Shown: positions 7,308 to 13,864 of the stretch, piece after piece | How the letters are laid out: each line of letters begins with the position of its first letter | How positions within the stretch are numbered: position 1 is the first letter of the stretch | Source: an uncultured Gammaproteobacteria bacterium | GTDB lineage: Bacteria > Pseudomonadota > Gammaproteobacteria > Ga0077536 | Assembly: GCA_903866355.1 (NCBI GenBank) | Contig: CAIPNE010000214.1 | Span: 1-13,864, forward strand | Length of the DNA stretch: 13,864 nucleotides | Direction of reading: 5' to 3' | Notes under the pieces: generated by a model | The model's input: only the letters and a program-made list of their open reading frames with translations | What the model was told of the DNA's origin: nothing | Databases searched by the model: none | Made by a program: the position numbers and the translations under genes

Positions 7308-7321
7308 CGGCCCCGGTAACC

Positions 7322-7333
7322 AAGGATGTCTGT
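7322..7333 (+). promoter_or_regulatory. Ribosome binding site fixing the permease start
   Basis: AAGGA at 7322-7326 lies 7 nt before ATG 7334. The open frame extends upstream to 7265, overlapping the binding-protein gene, but that extension has no ribosome binding site and reads like out-of-frame sequence. Confidence 0.7.
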
Positions 7334-8674
7334 ATGACGTGGGATTTTCAGACGCTGTTTGTGCTCGCTACTTTTGGCGTGGTGGTCCTCGCCATTGCGG
7401 TCGATTTAGCCGACATGGCGTTGCTCGGTCTGCTGGGGGTGAGCGCGCTGGTGATCGCGGGCGCGCTGAATGGTCAGGATGCTGTGCATGTTTTTGGCAC
7501 GGCTAACGGCGCCATCGCACTGTTGTTCGGTGGCATGGTGGTCGCTCGCGTGCTGGTGCCTACGGGTCTGTTTGACCAAATCGGCGCGCGTTTTTTGCGG
7601 CTCACGCGAGGCAGCGGTCGGCGCTTCATTTTAGGCATTGCGCTAATGGTCGTGCCGCTGTGCGCCGTGTTGCCCAATGCCACCACGGTCATCTTGCTGG
7701 CACCCATTGTGATCCGCGTGGCGCGCTCCTTAGAAGTAGACTTTGTGGGGCCGCTGGTGCTGATGGCCATCCTCAGCAACTCCGCGGGCCTGCTGACCCT
7801 GGTGGGCGATCCGGCCACCTTTTTAGTGGGTAGTGCCATCGGCATGAACTTCGGAACGTATCTACATTGGGTGAGCTTGGGCGGTCTGCTAGAGGTGGCA
7901 GTGGTGGTGGTGTTGGCGCCGTGGCTGCTGCGCGATGTGTGGCAGGTGCGACGCCTGTTGCCGACTGATCCGCCGCTGCTGCCGCCCTTCGAAAGGCCTT
8001 ATTTCTGCCTGTGCACGCTGCTGGTTTTAGTACTCATGGTGGCCTTGTTCATTTTTGGTGAGGCCCTGCCCCAGCCGATTCGGCCGCAGGCGGTGGCGAT
8101 TATCGCCGCCTCCCTCGCCCTGCTGGTGCTGCATAGCGCGCGGGTAGAACCGGTCGACGCCGTGCTGCGCGACGTGGACTGGAAGACCCTCATTTTTCTG
8201 ATGTGCATGTTTTTTCTGGTAGAAGCCGTTGCAAACACCGGGGTACTGCAATTGCTGTCGGATGCCGTCTATGGCTGGTTTGGCGTGCGTCTGTTGCCGG
8301 TTGCGCTGTGCCTGCTAGTAGCGGTAGGGGCGATGTCCAGCGTGTTGGCCAATATCCCGGTGGTGGCGGCCATGCTGGTGCTGGTCAAGGGCTATCTGGT
8401 GACGGCTGAAGTAGTCCCGGAAGAAGCGCTGGGGACGCTGTTTACCGCGTGGCCAACCGCTACCATGCCGGTTTTTATCGCCATGATGTTTGGCGGCACG
8501 CTGGGTGGTAACGCCACTTTAATTGGCGCCTCGGCCAATATTATCGCGGCGGGCATCTGTGCTAATCATGGCCAGTCAGTCAGCTTTTTGCGCTTTTTGC
8601 GCTATGGCTTGCCGATTACGGTGGTGCAGTTGGCGGTGGGGGCGCTGTACGTTTTGGGGCTCTATTGGCTTTAA
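7334..8674 (+). CDS. ArsB/NhaD-type (SLC13/P-protein-like) inner-membrane permease
   Basis: A 446-residue protein made almost wholly of hydrophobic helices, about 11-12 by eye. The ion-transporter superfamily is shown by two related halves with re-entrant motifs: LPNATTVILLAPI (113-125) and LSNSAGLLTLVGDPATFLVG (147-166) in the first; VLANIPVVAAMLVL (337-350) and GGTLGGNATLIGASANIIAA (387-406) in the second. A central charged segment (DVDWKTLIFLMCMFFLVEA, 280-298) is typical of the ArsB/NhaD and OCA2 P-protein branch. Relatives carry arsenite, Na+/H+ or dicarboxylates; the substrate here is not readable. It lies 26 nt downstream of the binding-protein gene with its own ribosome binding site, so the two are probably one operon. 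The start at 7334 matches the usual length of the family. Confidence 0.88.
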   Translation: MTWDFQTLFVLATFGVVVLAIAVDLADMALLGLLGVSALVIAGALNGQDAVHVFGTANGAIALLFGGMVVARVLVPTGLFDQIGARFLRLTRGSGRRFILGIALMVVPLCAVLPNATTVILLAPIVIRVARSLEVDFVGPLVLMAILSNSAGLLTLVGDPATFLVGSAIGMNFGTYLHWVSLGGLLEVAVVVVLAPWLLRDVWQVRRLLPTDPPLLPPFERPYFCLCTLLVLVLMVALFIFGEALPQPIRPQAVAIIAASLALLVLHSARVEPVDAVLRDVDWKTLIFLMCMFFLVEAVANTGVLQLLSDAVYGWFGVRLLPVALCLLVAVGAMSSVLANIPVVAAMLVLVKGYLVTAEVVPEEALGTLFTAWPTATMPVFIAMMFGGTLGGNATLIGASANIIAAGICANHGQSVSFLRFLRYGLPITVVQLAVGALYVLGLYWL

Positions 8675-8758
8675 GCGCACCTTTAAATCCTCGCCGACGG
8701 CATGCACACCGCGCGGCTAGGCTTGCCACTCTGGACGCCGCACCCGCCGCGCATTAGC

Positions 8759-8775
8759 TGGCGGTTGAGCCGCCA
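8759..8775 (+). terminator. Hairpin between permease and methyltransferase genes
   Basis: TGGCGG (8759-8764), loop TTGAG, CCGCCA (8770-8775): a perfect 6-bp stem about 85 nt after the permease stop. No T-run follows. It is a possible transcript end or 3' stabiliser for the upstream operon. Confidence 0.25.
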
Positions 8776-8840
8776 TCAGGCGTGCTGCAATCTAGGCGCA
8801 AAGCCGCCAGTCGCGGCCCCTGTTCGGCGTGTCCACCCTT

Positions 8841-8852
8841 GGAGGAAATGCT
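8841..8852 (+). promoter_or_regulatory. Strong ribosome binding site fixing the methyltransferase start
   Basis: GGAGG at 8841-8845 lies 7 nt before ATG 8853. This near-ideal Shine-Dalgarno sequence selects 8853 over the GTG at 8829, which lies upstream of it. The resulting protein begins directly with a signal peptide. Confidence 0.85.
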
Positions 8853-9602
8853 ATGGGCGTCCCTAAGTTTTTAGTTTGCGTGTTCGCCGTGCTGCTTAAC
8901 TTCACGGCGCTCGCCGCGACCAGCGCGCCCGATCCCATCGCAGCTGCGCTAGCGGACCCGGCACGACCTGCCGCCGACCGTGCGCGCGATAGCCTGCGTA
9001 AGCCGGCTAGCCTGCTGGCGTTAGCGGGCGTGCAAGCCGGCCAGCGGGTGGTAGATATTGGCCCCGGTACCGGCTACTACACCCGCCTGCTCAGCCACAT
9101 CGTGGGCCCGCAGGGTCAGGTGTTCGCTTTTAATCCCACCTGGTTGGACACCAAGTTTCCCAAGTCTCGGGAGGGGGTGTCGGCGCTGATAGCGAGCGGC
9201 TGCACGAATGTCACGAGCAGCATCCAGCCCATGGCGGAAATTTCCTTCGATGCCCCGGTAGATTTGATATTTTTCGTGCAGCTTTATCACGACCAGCATT
9301 GGCAACATGTCGACATCGCGCAGATGAATCAGGCTATTTTTCGCGCGTTGCGGCCGGGTGGGGTCTATTTTGTGGTGGACCATCGCGCCCCCGCTGGCAC
9401 GACCGACGCCCAAATCGACAAACTCCATCGCATCGATCCGGCAGTCGTCCGGCGCGAAGTGCTGGCGGCAGGTTTTACCCTCGAAGCCGAAAGCGATTTA
9501 TTAGGTAATCCGCAGGACCCGCTAACCGGCGGGGTGTTTGACCCCGCTATCCGCGGCCAGACCGATCAATTCATCCTGAAATTTCGTAAGCCCGCACGCT
9601 AG
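8853..9602 (+). CDS. Exported class I SAM-dependent methyltransferase-fold protein (COG4798-like)
   Basis: A 249-residue protein. Residues 1-22 are a Sec signal peptide (short basic start, hydrophobic FLVCVFAVLLNFTAL, ALAA-TS cleavage). The mature part has the N-terminal ADRARDSLRKP segment (41-51) and SAM-binding motif I VVDIGPGTGYYTRLL (66-80). It also has LIFFVQLYHD (138-147) as motif II/III, and LRPGGVYFVVDHRAP (166-180). The tail LHRIDPAVVRREVLAAGF (191-208) with FDPAIRGQTDQFILKFRKP (229-247) is characteristic of the predicted methyltransferases of COG4798. The substrate is unknown. The combination of a SAM fold with a secretion signal recurs in this family and is puzzling, since SAM is cytoplasmic. 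The gene follows the permease by 178 nt and precedes a pseudogene; no operon partner is obvious. Confidence 0.88.
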   Translation: MGVPKFLVCVFAVLLNFTALAATSAPDPIAAALADPARPAADRARDSLRKPASLLALAGVQAGQRVVDIGPGTGYYTRLLSHIVGPQGQVFAFNPTWLDTKFPKSREGVSALIASGCTNVTSSIQPMAEISFDAPVDLIFFVQLYHDQHWQHVDIAQMNQAIFRALRPGGVYFVVDHRAPAGTTDAQIDKLHRIDPAVVRREVLAAGFTLEAESDLLGNPQDPLTGGVFDPAIRGQTDQFILKFRKPAR

Positions 9603-9719
9603 TGGCCCATGGGTAAAAAAACCTCGACGGGCGCGGCAATGACCAGCAGTTTCTAGGCGGTTAAACAGCGTTTCGAAGCCGAGCAGCGTTCGCCTAGCAC
9701 CCCGCGGCGGGCAAGTGAG

Positions 9720-10240
9720 ATGCCGCCTACGTACGAGCCGATTACCCCGGCGTGGCTCACGGCTGTGCTGGGCGCTGGTAGGCCCGTCCGTCGATGGCAC
9801 ATCCAACCGACGCCGTATCGAGATGGTGTGGAACGCCGCCGGGACTGTCGCGGCGCGGCCGGAGAGTGTGTTCTGGCAGGACACCCAAAGTCTGGCGAGT
9901 CGCTACCTGCTGGGCATGAACGAAGGCGTACAAGCGGAGGTCAATTTCTATCACACCGTGTGCGCCACGTTGGGGGCATCGCGCCTGAGGCCTTGTTTGC
10001 GCGCTCGACACCGATTCATCGCAAGACCCCATCAAGAGCCCGTGGCGGCGGCTGGCGACGCTGCACGGCCGGTATAAACAGAGCCGCGAACTCGACGCCA
10101 CGCTGGCGACGTTTCCCCAGTGTGGTCGGCGACGCTGCGCTGTTTGGCGCGCCACGGCTCGTGTTCGACGACGCTTGGCAGCTCTACCGACAACAGCTTC
10201 TTGCGGCGCTGGCGTGGTGGCCGGGCACGCTGGGTCAGCG
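9720..10240 (+). pseudogene. Decayed ecdysteroid-kinase/APH-like phosphotransferase
   Basis: Family-like segments appear in order but in different frames. The frame of 9720 gives a start MPPTYEPITPAWLTAVLGAG. The +1 frame (about 9823-9975) gives ESVFWQDTQSLASRYLLG and GVQAEVNFYHTVCATLG, like the helix preceding the N-lobe. The first frame resumes at 9978-10007 with IAPEALFARS. The third frame (10025-10120) gives PWRRLATLHGRYKQSRELDA, like the LARLHGRFW motif of the family. The first frame again at 10122-10238 gives RLVFDDAWQLYRQQLLAALA. At least three or four frameshifts are needed. The HGDxHxxN catalytic region is absent, and the remnant (about 175 residues) is about half the family's usual 330-400. 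Such kinase-like genes often sit beside SDR and acyl-CoA genes, as here. No single frame is a credible protein. Confidence 0.55.
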
Positions 10241-10443
10241 TAGCCCGTACCCTCATTACGGGCAGCAGCCCGCTGGATCCCAGTTGGGATCAGTGCCTGC
10301 TTTTGTCGGTGTGAGAGGGGCGCGAGTATCATTGCCGGTGTCCTCGACATTTAATTTTGTGGACGCGCGGCCACGAAGGATTCGGACTCGCGATCCGGCG
10401 TTTGTCGCCAGACCTTCCAGCAGGCACTAGATCAATATCATTC

Positions 10444-10455
10444 AGGAGTCACACG
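10444..10455 (+). promoter_or_regulatory. Ribosome binding site fixing the SDR start
   Basis: AGGAG at 10444-10448 lies 7 nt before ATG 10456. The open frame continues upstream to 10357, but the Rossmann fold begins immediately after 10456, so the longer start is rejected. Confidence 0.8.
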
Positions 10456-11337
10456 ATGGCGTTATTGCAGGGTAAACGGGTGGTCATTACCGGTTCTTCA
10501 CGTGGGCTGGGGCGGGCCACCGCGGTGGAAATGGCCAAGGCGGGCGCGCGCGTTGTGGTCAACGGCACCGACCCAGAAGCACTTGCCGAGACCGTCGGGC
10601 TGGTGCGCGAAGCTGGCGGTGAGGTGGCCTCGGTGTTGGGTTCGGTGGCCGATGCCAGCGTGTGTGCCACGCTTATTCAAACCTGCGTGACGCATTACGG
10701 TGGCATCGATGTGTTAGTGAATAACGCCGGGCAAGTGCGTGATCGCACGTTGTTCAAAATGAGTGAAGAAGATTTTGACGCCGTGATCGCCGTGCATTTA
10801 CGGGGTGCTTGGGCCTGCGGCAAATACGCCGCCATCGCCATGCGAGAGCAGGGCGGCGGGCAGATCATCAACATTGTTTCCTCTTCTGGTTTGGCGGGAG
10901 GATTTGGTCAGAGCAATTACGCGGCTGCCAAAGCCGGCATGTTGGGGCTGCAGCGCACTTGGGTGCTGGAGCTAACCCGCTATGGCATACGCTGCAATGC
11001 GTTTTGGCCGATTGCGGCCACCGAGATGACGCAGGTGGTGTTTGATAACGCGGGGCGGCAGGCGGCCGCTAGCGGCACGCCGGCACTTTCTCCCGCCGCA
11101 CTCGGCTTTGGATCCCCGAGCGAAGTCGCGCAGGGTTTGCTGTGGTTGGCGAGCGATGCCGCCAATCACTTTAATGGTCAGTGCATTACTTTTAATGGAC
11201 GCAAAACGGCGTTGTGGAGCGTGCCAAGGGAAGTCCACGAGACGTTTCGCGACACGCCCTTTAGTGCTGCGGAGCTTTGCGATCATTACGCGCAGGTGGT
11301 GCCAGAAGAGCTCTACCAGCCGCGTTTCACGGCGTAA
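10456..11337 (+). CDS. Short-chain dehydrogenase/reductase, MFE-2 (3R-hydroxyacyl-CoA dehydrogenase)-like
   Basis: A 293-residue classical SDR. The nucleotide-binding motif is TGSSRGLG (12-19), the NNAG motif is at 89-92, and the catalytic set is Ser142 (NIVSSSG), Tyr155 and Lys159 (NYAAAKAG). The position of the usual catalytic Asn is His114, in VHLRGAW. The same VHLRG, together with NNAG-x-x-RDR and the -GFGQSNYAAAKAGMLGL- stretch, is typical of the dehydrogenase part of peroxisomal multifunctional enzyme 2 and its bacterial relatives. The C-terminal extension beyond 250 residues (GRKTALWSVPREVHET) also matches that branch. A likely role is oxidation of a hydroxyacyl-CoA or related alcohol with NAD(P). 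It lies beside the phosphotransferase remnant and faces glsA. Confidence 0.9.
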   Translation: MALLQGKRVVITGSSRGLGRATAVEMAKAGARVVVNGTDPEALAETVGLVREAGGEVASVLGSVADASVCATLIQTCVTHYGGIDVLVNNAGQVRDRTLFKMSEEDFDAVIAVHLRGAWACGKYAAIAMREQGGGQIINIVSSSGLAGGFGQSNYAAAKAGMLGLQRTWVLELTRYGIRCNAFWPIAATEMTQVVFDNAGRQAAASGTPALSPAALGFGSPSEVAQGLLWLASDAANHFNGQCITFNGRKTALWSVPREVHETFRDTPFSAAELCDHYAQVVPEELYQPRFTA

Positions 11338-11342
11338 CGGGT

Positions 11343-11369
11343 GCGTCCCAAACTGGCTCTTTGGGGCGC
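11343..11369. terminator. Hairpin between convergent SDR and glsA genes
   Basis: GCGTCCCAAA (11343-11352) pairs with TTTGGGGCGC (11360-11369): ten base pairs including one G-U wobble, with a 7-nt loop. It lies in the 37-nt gap between two convergent stop codons, the normal place for a shared terminator. There is no T-run on either side, so termination may be weak or Rho-assisted. Confidence 0.5.
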
Positions 11370-11374
11370 CTTCA

Positions 11375-12337
11375 TCACAGCGCGCGCAAAAAATTTGAGC
11401 CGAAATTCATGACGTCGAAAGCATGCAAACCGAACTCTTCAGCTAGGTCGATACACACTTTGATCCCGCGTGCGCTGTTACCGTTGGCGTCCAAGCGCGG
11501 CGAATAGACGGCAATTCCCAACTGGCGATTGATCACCGCCAGTACGCCCCCGGAGACCCCGCTTTTGGCGGGCACACCGACTCGGTAGGCCCACTCCCCC
11601 GCGAAGTCGTACATGCCGCAGGTGAACATCACCGACAGGGCGTCCTTGATGTAGCGCAGATCAAACACGTCTTTCTGGGTGACCGGGTTCTCACCCATAT
11701 TGGCGAGCGTGGCACCGATCATCGCGAGGTCGCGGGTGTTCACCAGTACCGAGCATTGCGCAAAGTACTGCTGCAGGGTGTCCTCTACTCGTTCATCGAT
11801 AATTTCGAAATTCCGCAGCAAATAGGCAATGGCCCGATTACGGTTGCCCGTGCTGGATTCAGAAGCACGCACGATATCGTCGATCTTCAACGTGCGACCT
11901 GCGGCATCCCCCAAGCGCGCCACAAACGCGGCCACACCGGCTTCCACCGGCTCTTGCTTGATCAGACCCGCCATCGCAATGGCGCCTGCGTTGACCATAG
12001 GGTTGAACGGCCGGCCGTGCTGCGCCGTCAGCTCTACCGAGTTGAACGCCTCTCCACTCGGCTCCACCCCCACGTGCTGCAATACGTGTTCACGGCCAGT
12101 GCGCTCTAGCGCCATGAGGAACGCCAAGGGTTTGCAGATGGACTGGATGGTGAATTCCTGATCGCAATCTCCAACGGAGAATTGCTGGCCATCTACGCTC
12201 GCGATGCTAATGCCAAAGTAGTCTGGATTGGCCGCGGCCAGCGCCGGGATATAGGTCGCCACCGCGCCTTCATGGTGGTTGCGATATTTCTCATGGAGAT
12301 GCGTCAGAAACGCTTTAAGTTCTGTGATGTCGTTCAT
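11375..12337 (-). CDS. glsA: Glutaminase (serine-dependent, beta-lactamase fold)
   Basis: A 320-residue protein matching the bacterial glutaminases GlsA/YbaS/YneH (about 305-310 residues), which hydrolyse L-glutamine to glutamate and ammonia in the cytoplasm. The catalytic SxxK pair is Ser66-Ile-Cys-Lys69 (FTIQSICKPLAF). Other substrate-binding motifs are FNPMVNAGAI with Asn116, SESSTGNRNRA (159-169), a QQYFAQCSVLVNTRDLA segment with Tyr191, CGMYDFAGEW with Tyr243, and the Gly-rich PAKSGVSGG with Ser262. All expected residues are present, so the enzyme should be active. Start ATG at 12335-12337; no strong ribosome binding site is seen. TTGCCA (12426-12421, minus strand) with TACCGT 17 nt on is a weak promoter candidate. 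The gene is 157 nt downstream of the crotonase gene on the same strand and may be an independent unit. Confidence 0.95.
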   Translation of the reverse strand: MNDITELKAFLTHLHEKYRNHHEGAVATYIPALAAANPDYFGISIASVDGQQFSVGDCDQEFTIQSICKPLAFLMALERTGREHVLQHVGVEPSGEAFNSVELTAQHGRPFNPMVNAGAIAMAGLIKQEPVEAGVAAFVARLGDAAGRTLKIDDIVRASESSTGNRNRAIAYLLRNFEIIDERVEDTLQQYFAQCSVLVNTRDLAMIGATLANMGENPVTQKDVFDLRYIKDALSVMFTCGMYDFAGEWAYRVGVPAKSGVSGGVLAVINRQLGIAVYSPRLDANGNSARGIKVCIDLAEEFGLHAFDVMNFGSNFLRAL

Positions 12338-12494
12338 TGGTTAATTTCATGCTGGTGAAATGGCGCGCGCCTCACCGGCCCGCGTAATCGATACGCGACG
12401 GTAATGCTCGGGACACCGTGTGGCAACGTTTAATTACTTGGGCCACAGGGGGCTCACTAAATTCCCGGTAGCGACCCGCCAGCACGCGCGCTAA

Positions 12495-13280
12495 CTATTT
12501 TTCGCCGCCCCAATGTGGGGCACGTTTCTCGACAAAAGCCAGCAGCCCCTCACGCCCATCGGGCGTGCTAAAAACATTGCACAGCGTTTCGATTTGGTTT
12601 TCCACGTTACGGCGATAGTCCAAATCGTTGGCACGCATGAAGGACTGGCGGCCCAGCGCCATGATGGCCGGAGACTTGGCGGCAAAAATCTGCGCCATGG
12701 CGTGCGCACGCTCGAGCAGCTCGGCGCGCGGCACCGCGTGATTGATGATGCCTAAGCTCGCCGCTTCGGTGGCGGGAATCGGTTTGCCACCGAAAAGCAG
12801 TTCAAAGGCTTTGTGCCGGCTGATATTGCGCGGTAGATGCACATAGTGAATGGCGGGAATCAGTCCGATGTCGATTTCAGGATAACCGAGGTCGATGTCG
12901 TCGGCGGCGAGGACGACGTCACTGGTGATCGACAGCGTCATGCCGGCGCCGCGCGCCGGGCCATTGATGGCGACGATCGTCGGCTTGGTCAACGTGTACT
13001 GGATGTTCATCGTTTCCAGATAAAACTTATAGACAAAGTTGCGCAGGTCCTGGGTGTCCCCAGCCGCGACCATGCGCAAGTCCATCCCACCGCAAAACAT
13101 GCCGGGCAGGGCGCTGGTGAGAATGATGGCGCCGACGTCGGGATCGGCATCAGCACGCCGTAGTGCGGCGTGGATAGCGTCGATCATGGGATGGTCGATC
13201 GCGTTGACCGGTGCGCGGTTGAGCGCAATGACGGCAACCCGATTTTTAATGTCGAAATCGACACGATGGGCACTGGACAT
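12495..13280 (-). CDS. Enoyl-CoA hydratase/isomerase (crotonase) family protein
   Basis: A 261-residue crotonase. Oxyanion-hole segments are MFCGGMDLRM (61-70) and NGPARGAGMTL (106-116). The conserved acidic residue of YPEIDIGLIP is Glu135, matching Glu164 of rat mitochondrial enoyl-CoA hydratase. The other hydratase glutamate (Glu144 in the rat enzyme, motif GCEL) is replaced by Thr115 in GMTL. One-glutamate members are often isomerases or other crotonase-type enzymes rather than simple hydratases, so hydratase activity should not be assumed. The start ATG at 13278-13280 is chosen because GGAG lies 6 nt upstream; the frame runs on to 13322 without support. The gene is 98 nt downstream of the thiolase-like gene on the same strand, consistent with an acyl-CoA catabolic operon. 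The specific substrate is unknown. Confidence 0.9.
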   Translation of the reverse strand: MSSAHRVDFDIKNRVAVIALNRAPVNAIDHPMIDAIHAALRRADADPDVGAIILTSALPGMFCGGMDLRMVAAGDTQDLRNFVYKFYLETMNIQYTLTKPTIVAINGPARGAGMTLSITSDVVLAADDIDLGYPEIDIGLIPAIHYVHLPRNISRHKAFELLFGGKPIPATEAASLGIINHAVPRAELLERAHAMAQIFAAKSPAIMALGRQSFMRANDLDYRRNVENQIETLCNVFSTPDGREGLLAFVEKRAPHWGGEK

Positions 13281-13290
13281 GGAGTTCTCC
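13281..13290 (-). promoter_or_regulatory. Ribosome binding site fixing the crotonase start
   Basis: GGAG on the minus strand (13290-13287) lies 6 nt before the ATG at 13280. It selects this start over an upstream in-frame codon at 13322 that would add 14 unconserved residues. Confidence 0.7.
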
Positions 13291-13378
13291 GTGGTGAGTA
13301 GGCTAGCAGGGGCTCGGCGCAAGATTAACCTCTACGCTGGGTTCGCACACCTTGGCGCCGGCGCGTGAATGACGCGGC

Positions 13379-13864
13379 TCAAGCGGGGCCTGGTCGCAGT
13401 TGGTGCCCTTCGCTGAATACTCGCCGGCCCACCCATTCCTCGGTTTCAAAACTGGCCAGGACCGATGGGTCTTGGGTAGTGACCAGCGCACGGCGCCCAT
13501 CCTCCAAATCCAGCAGCGCCACCCCCCGGGGGGCCAGACCACGCCCGTGGAGCACGGTATGACCCACAATGACCCCAGGCCCGGTGAAGGCTTCTGCGAC
13601 TTCAAGGGCCGGACACTCGCGGGCAACCGCCGCGCTCAGATCGGCGTTGCAGTAGCCTTGTGGTGCGGGATCACGCGACCACACACCAAAGCCCTGTTTG
13701 GTCAGGAGTCCCGAAACGCTGGAGATCAATGCCGTGCGGGAGTCTCCTTGGCGCAGTAGTTCGGCGGCGCGGCAGGTGGCCTGGAGGACATAATTATTGT
13801 ACGGGCCGCCGGCAAAGGGCATGCCGCCGGTGAACGTCGGCGTGCCTTCCAAGCTCAAGCCCAA
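13379..13864 (-). CDS. Thiolase-like protein (acetyl-CoA acetyltransferase family), C-terminal part
   Basis: 161 residues open to the right edge of the window; the gene begins beyond it, so the first codon seen (TTG) is not a real start. The visible part has GGMPFAGGPYNNYVLQA near its beginning, in the place where classical thiolases have the GG-xxx-GHP loop, then a GLLTKQGFGVWS segment. The remaining 80 or so residues include PGVIVGHTVLH, RGVALLDLEDGRRALVTTQD and EEWVGRRVF. They resemble the additional C-terminal domain of thiolase-like protein type 1 (TLP1), found after the thiolase fold in actinobacterial and proteobacterial members. TLP1 proteins bind acyl-CoA, but thiolase activity is often weak or absent. 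It lies 98 nt upstream of the crotonase gene on the same strand, probably the same operon. Confidence 0.8.
   Translation of the reverse strand: MGLSLEGTPTFTGGMPFAGGPYNNYVLQATCRAAELLRQGDSRTALISSVSGLLTKQGFGVWSRDPAPQGYCNADLSAAVARECPALEVAEAFTGPGVIVGHTVLHGRGLAPRGVALLDLEDGRRALVTTQDPSVLASFETEEWVGRRVFSEGHQLRPGPA

Noticed and set aside
7265..7333. Longer start for the permease
   Set aside because: The 23 extra codons overlap the end of the upstream gene, lack a ribosome binding site and add non-hydrophobic sequence; ATG 7334 has AAGGA at the right distance.
10357..10455. Longer start for the SDR
   Set aside because: The extra 33 residues are not part of the SDR fold, and AGGAG lies directly before ATG 10456.

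Overview
The window is GC-rich, densely coded DNA from a bacterium, most likely a proteobacterium. Several genes point that way: a selenophosphate synthetase carrying the N-terminal flavoprotein domain, an AapJ-type amino-acid binding protein, a serine-dependent glutaminase, and a lipid-CoA gene set (thiolase-like protein, crotonase, MFE-2-like dehydrogenase, remnant of a phosphotransferase). I cannot assign a genus from sequence alone. No rRNA, tRNA, CRISPR array, phage gene or recognisable insertion sequence was found.

Layout, left to right. At 1-213 (minus) is the start of a DUF1330 gene cut by the window edge. It is divergent from a two-domain selD at 444-2681 (plus). SelD converges on a minus-strand block: a four-helix DUF4239/bestrophin-like membrane protein (2700-3479), a GNAT acetyltransferase (3627-4145) and a second, divergent DUF4239-like protein (4157-4903). 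The last two are 11 nt apart and probably co-transcribed. A 378-nt non-coding stretch rich in hairpins follows, then a small exported EF-hand protein (5282-5566, minus) and a gene-poor region of about 660 nt with short tandem repeats.

The plus-strand block from 6228 holds an AapJ-like periplasmic binding protein followed 26 nt later by a 446-residue ArsB/NhaD-type permease (7334-8674). No ABC permease or ATPase is present, so the pairing is unusual. Next come an exported SAM-methyltransferase-fold protein (8853-9602), a frameshifted remnant of an ecdysteroid-kinase/APH-like phosphotransferase (about 9720-10240), and an MFE-2-like short-chain dehydrogenase (10456-11337).

The right-hand block is on the minus strand: glutaminase glsA (11375-12337), an enoyl-CoA hydratase/isomerase family gene (12495-13280) and the C-terminal part of a thiolase-like gene (from 13379 off the edge). 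Thiolase, crotonase, dehydrogenase and the decayed phosphotransferase together suggest a locus for acyl-CoA or steroid/terpenoid-like substrates. The substrate cannot be read from the sequence.

No clear-cut new defence or mobile system is visible. The best candidates for something undescribed are the binding-protein/secondary-permease pair and the DUF4239-GNAT-DUF4239 cluster.
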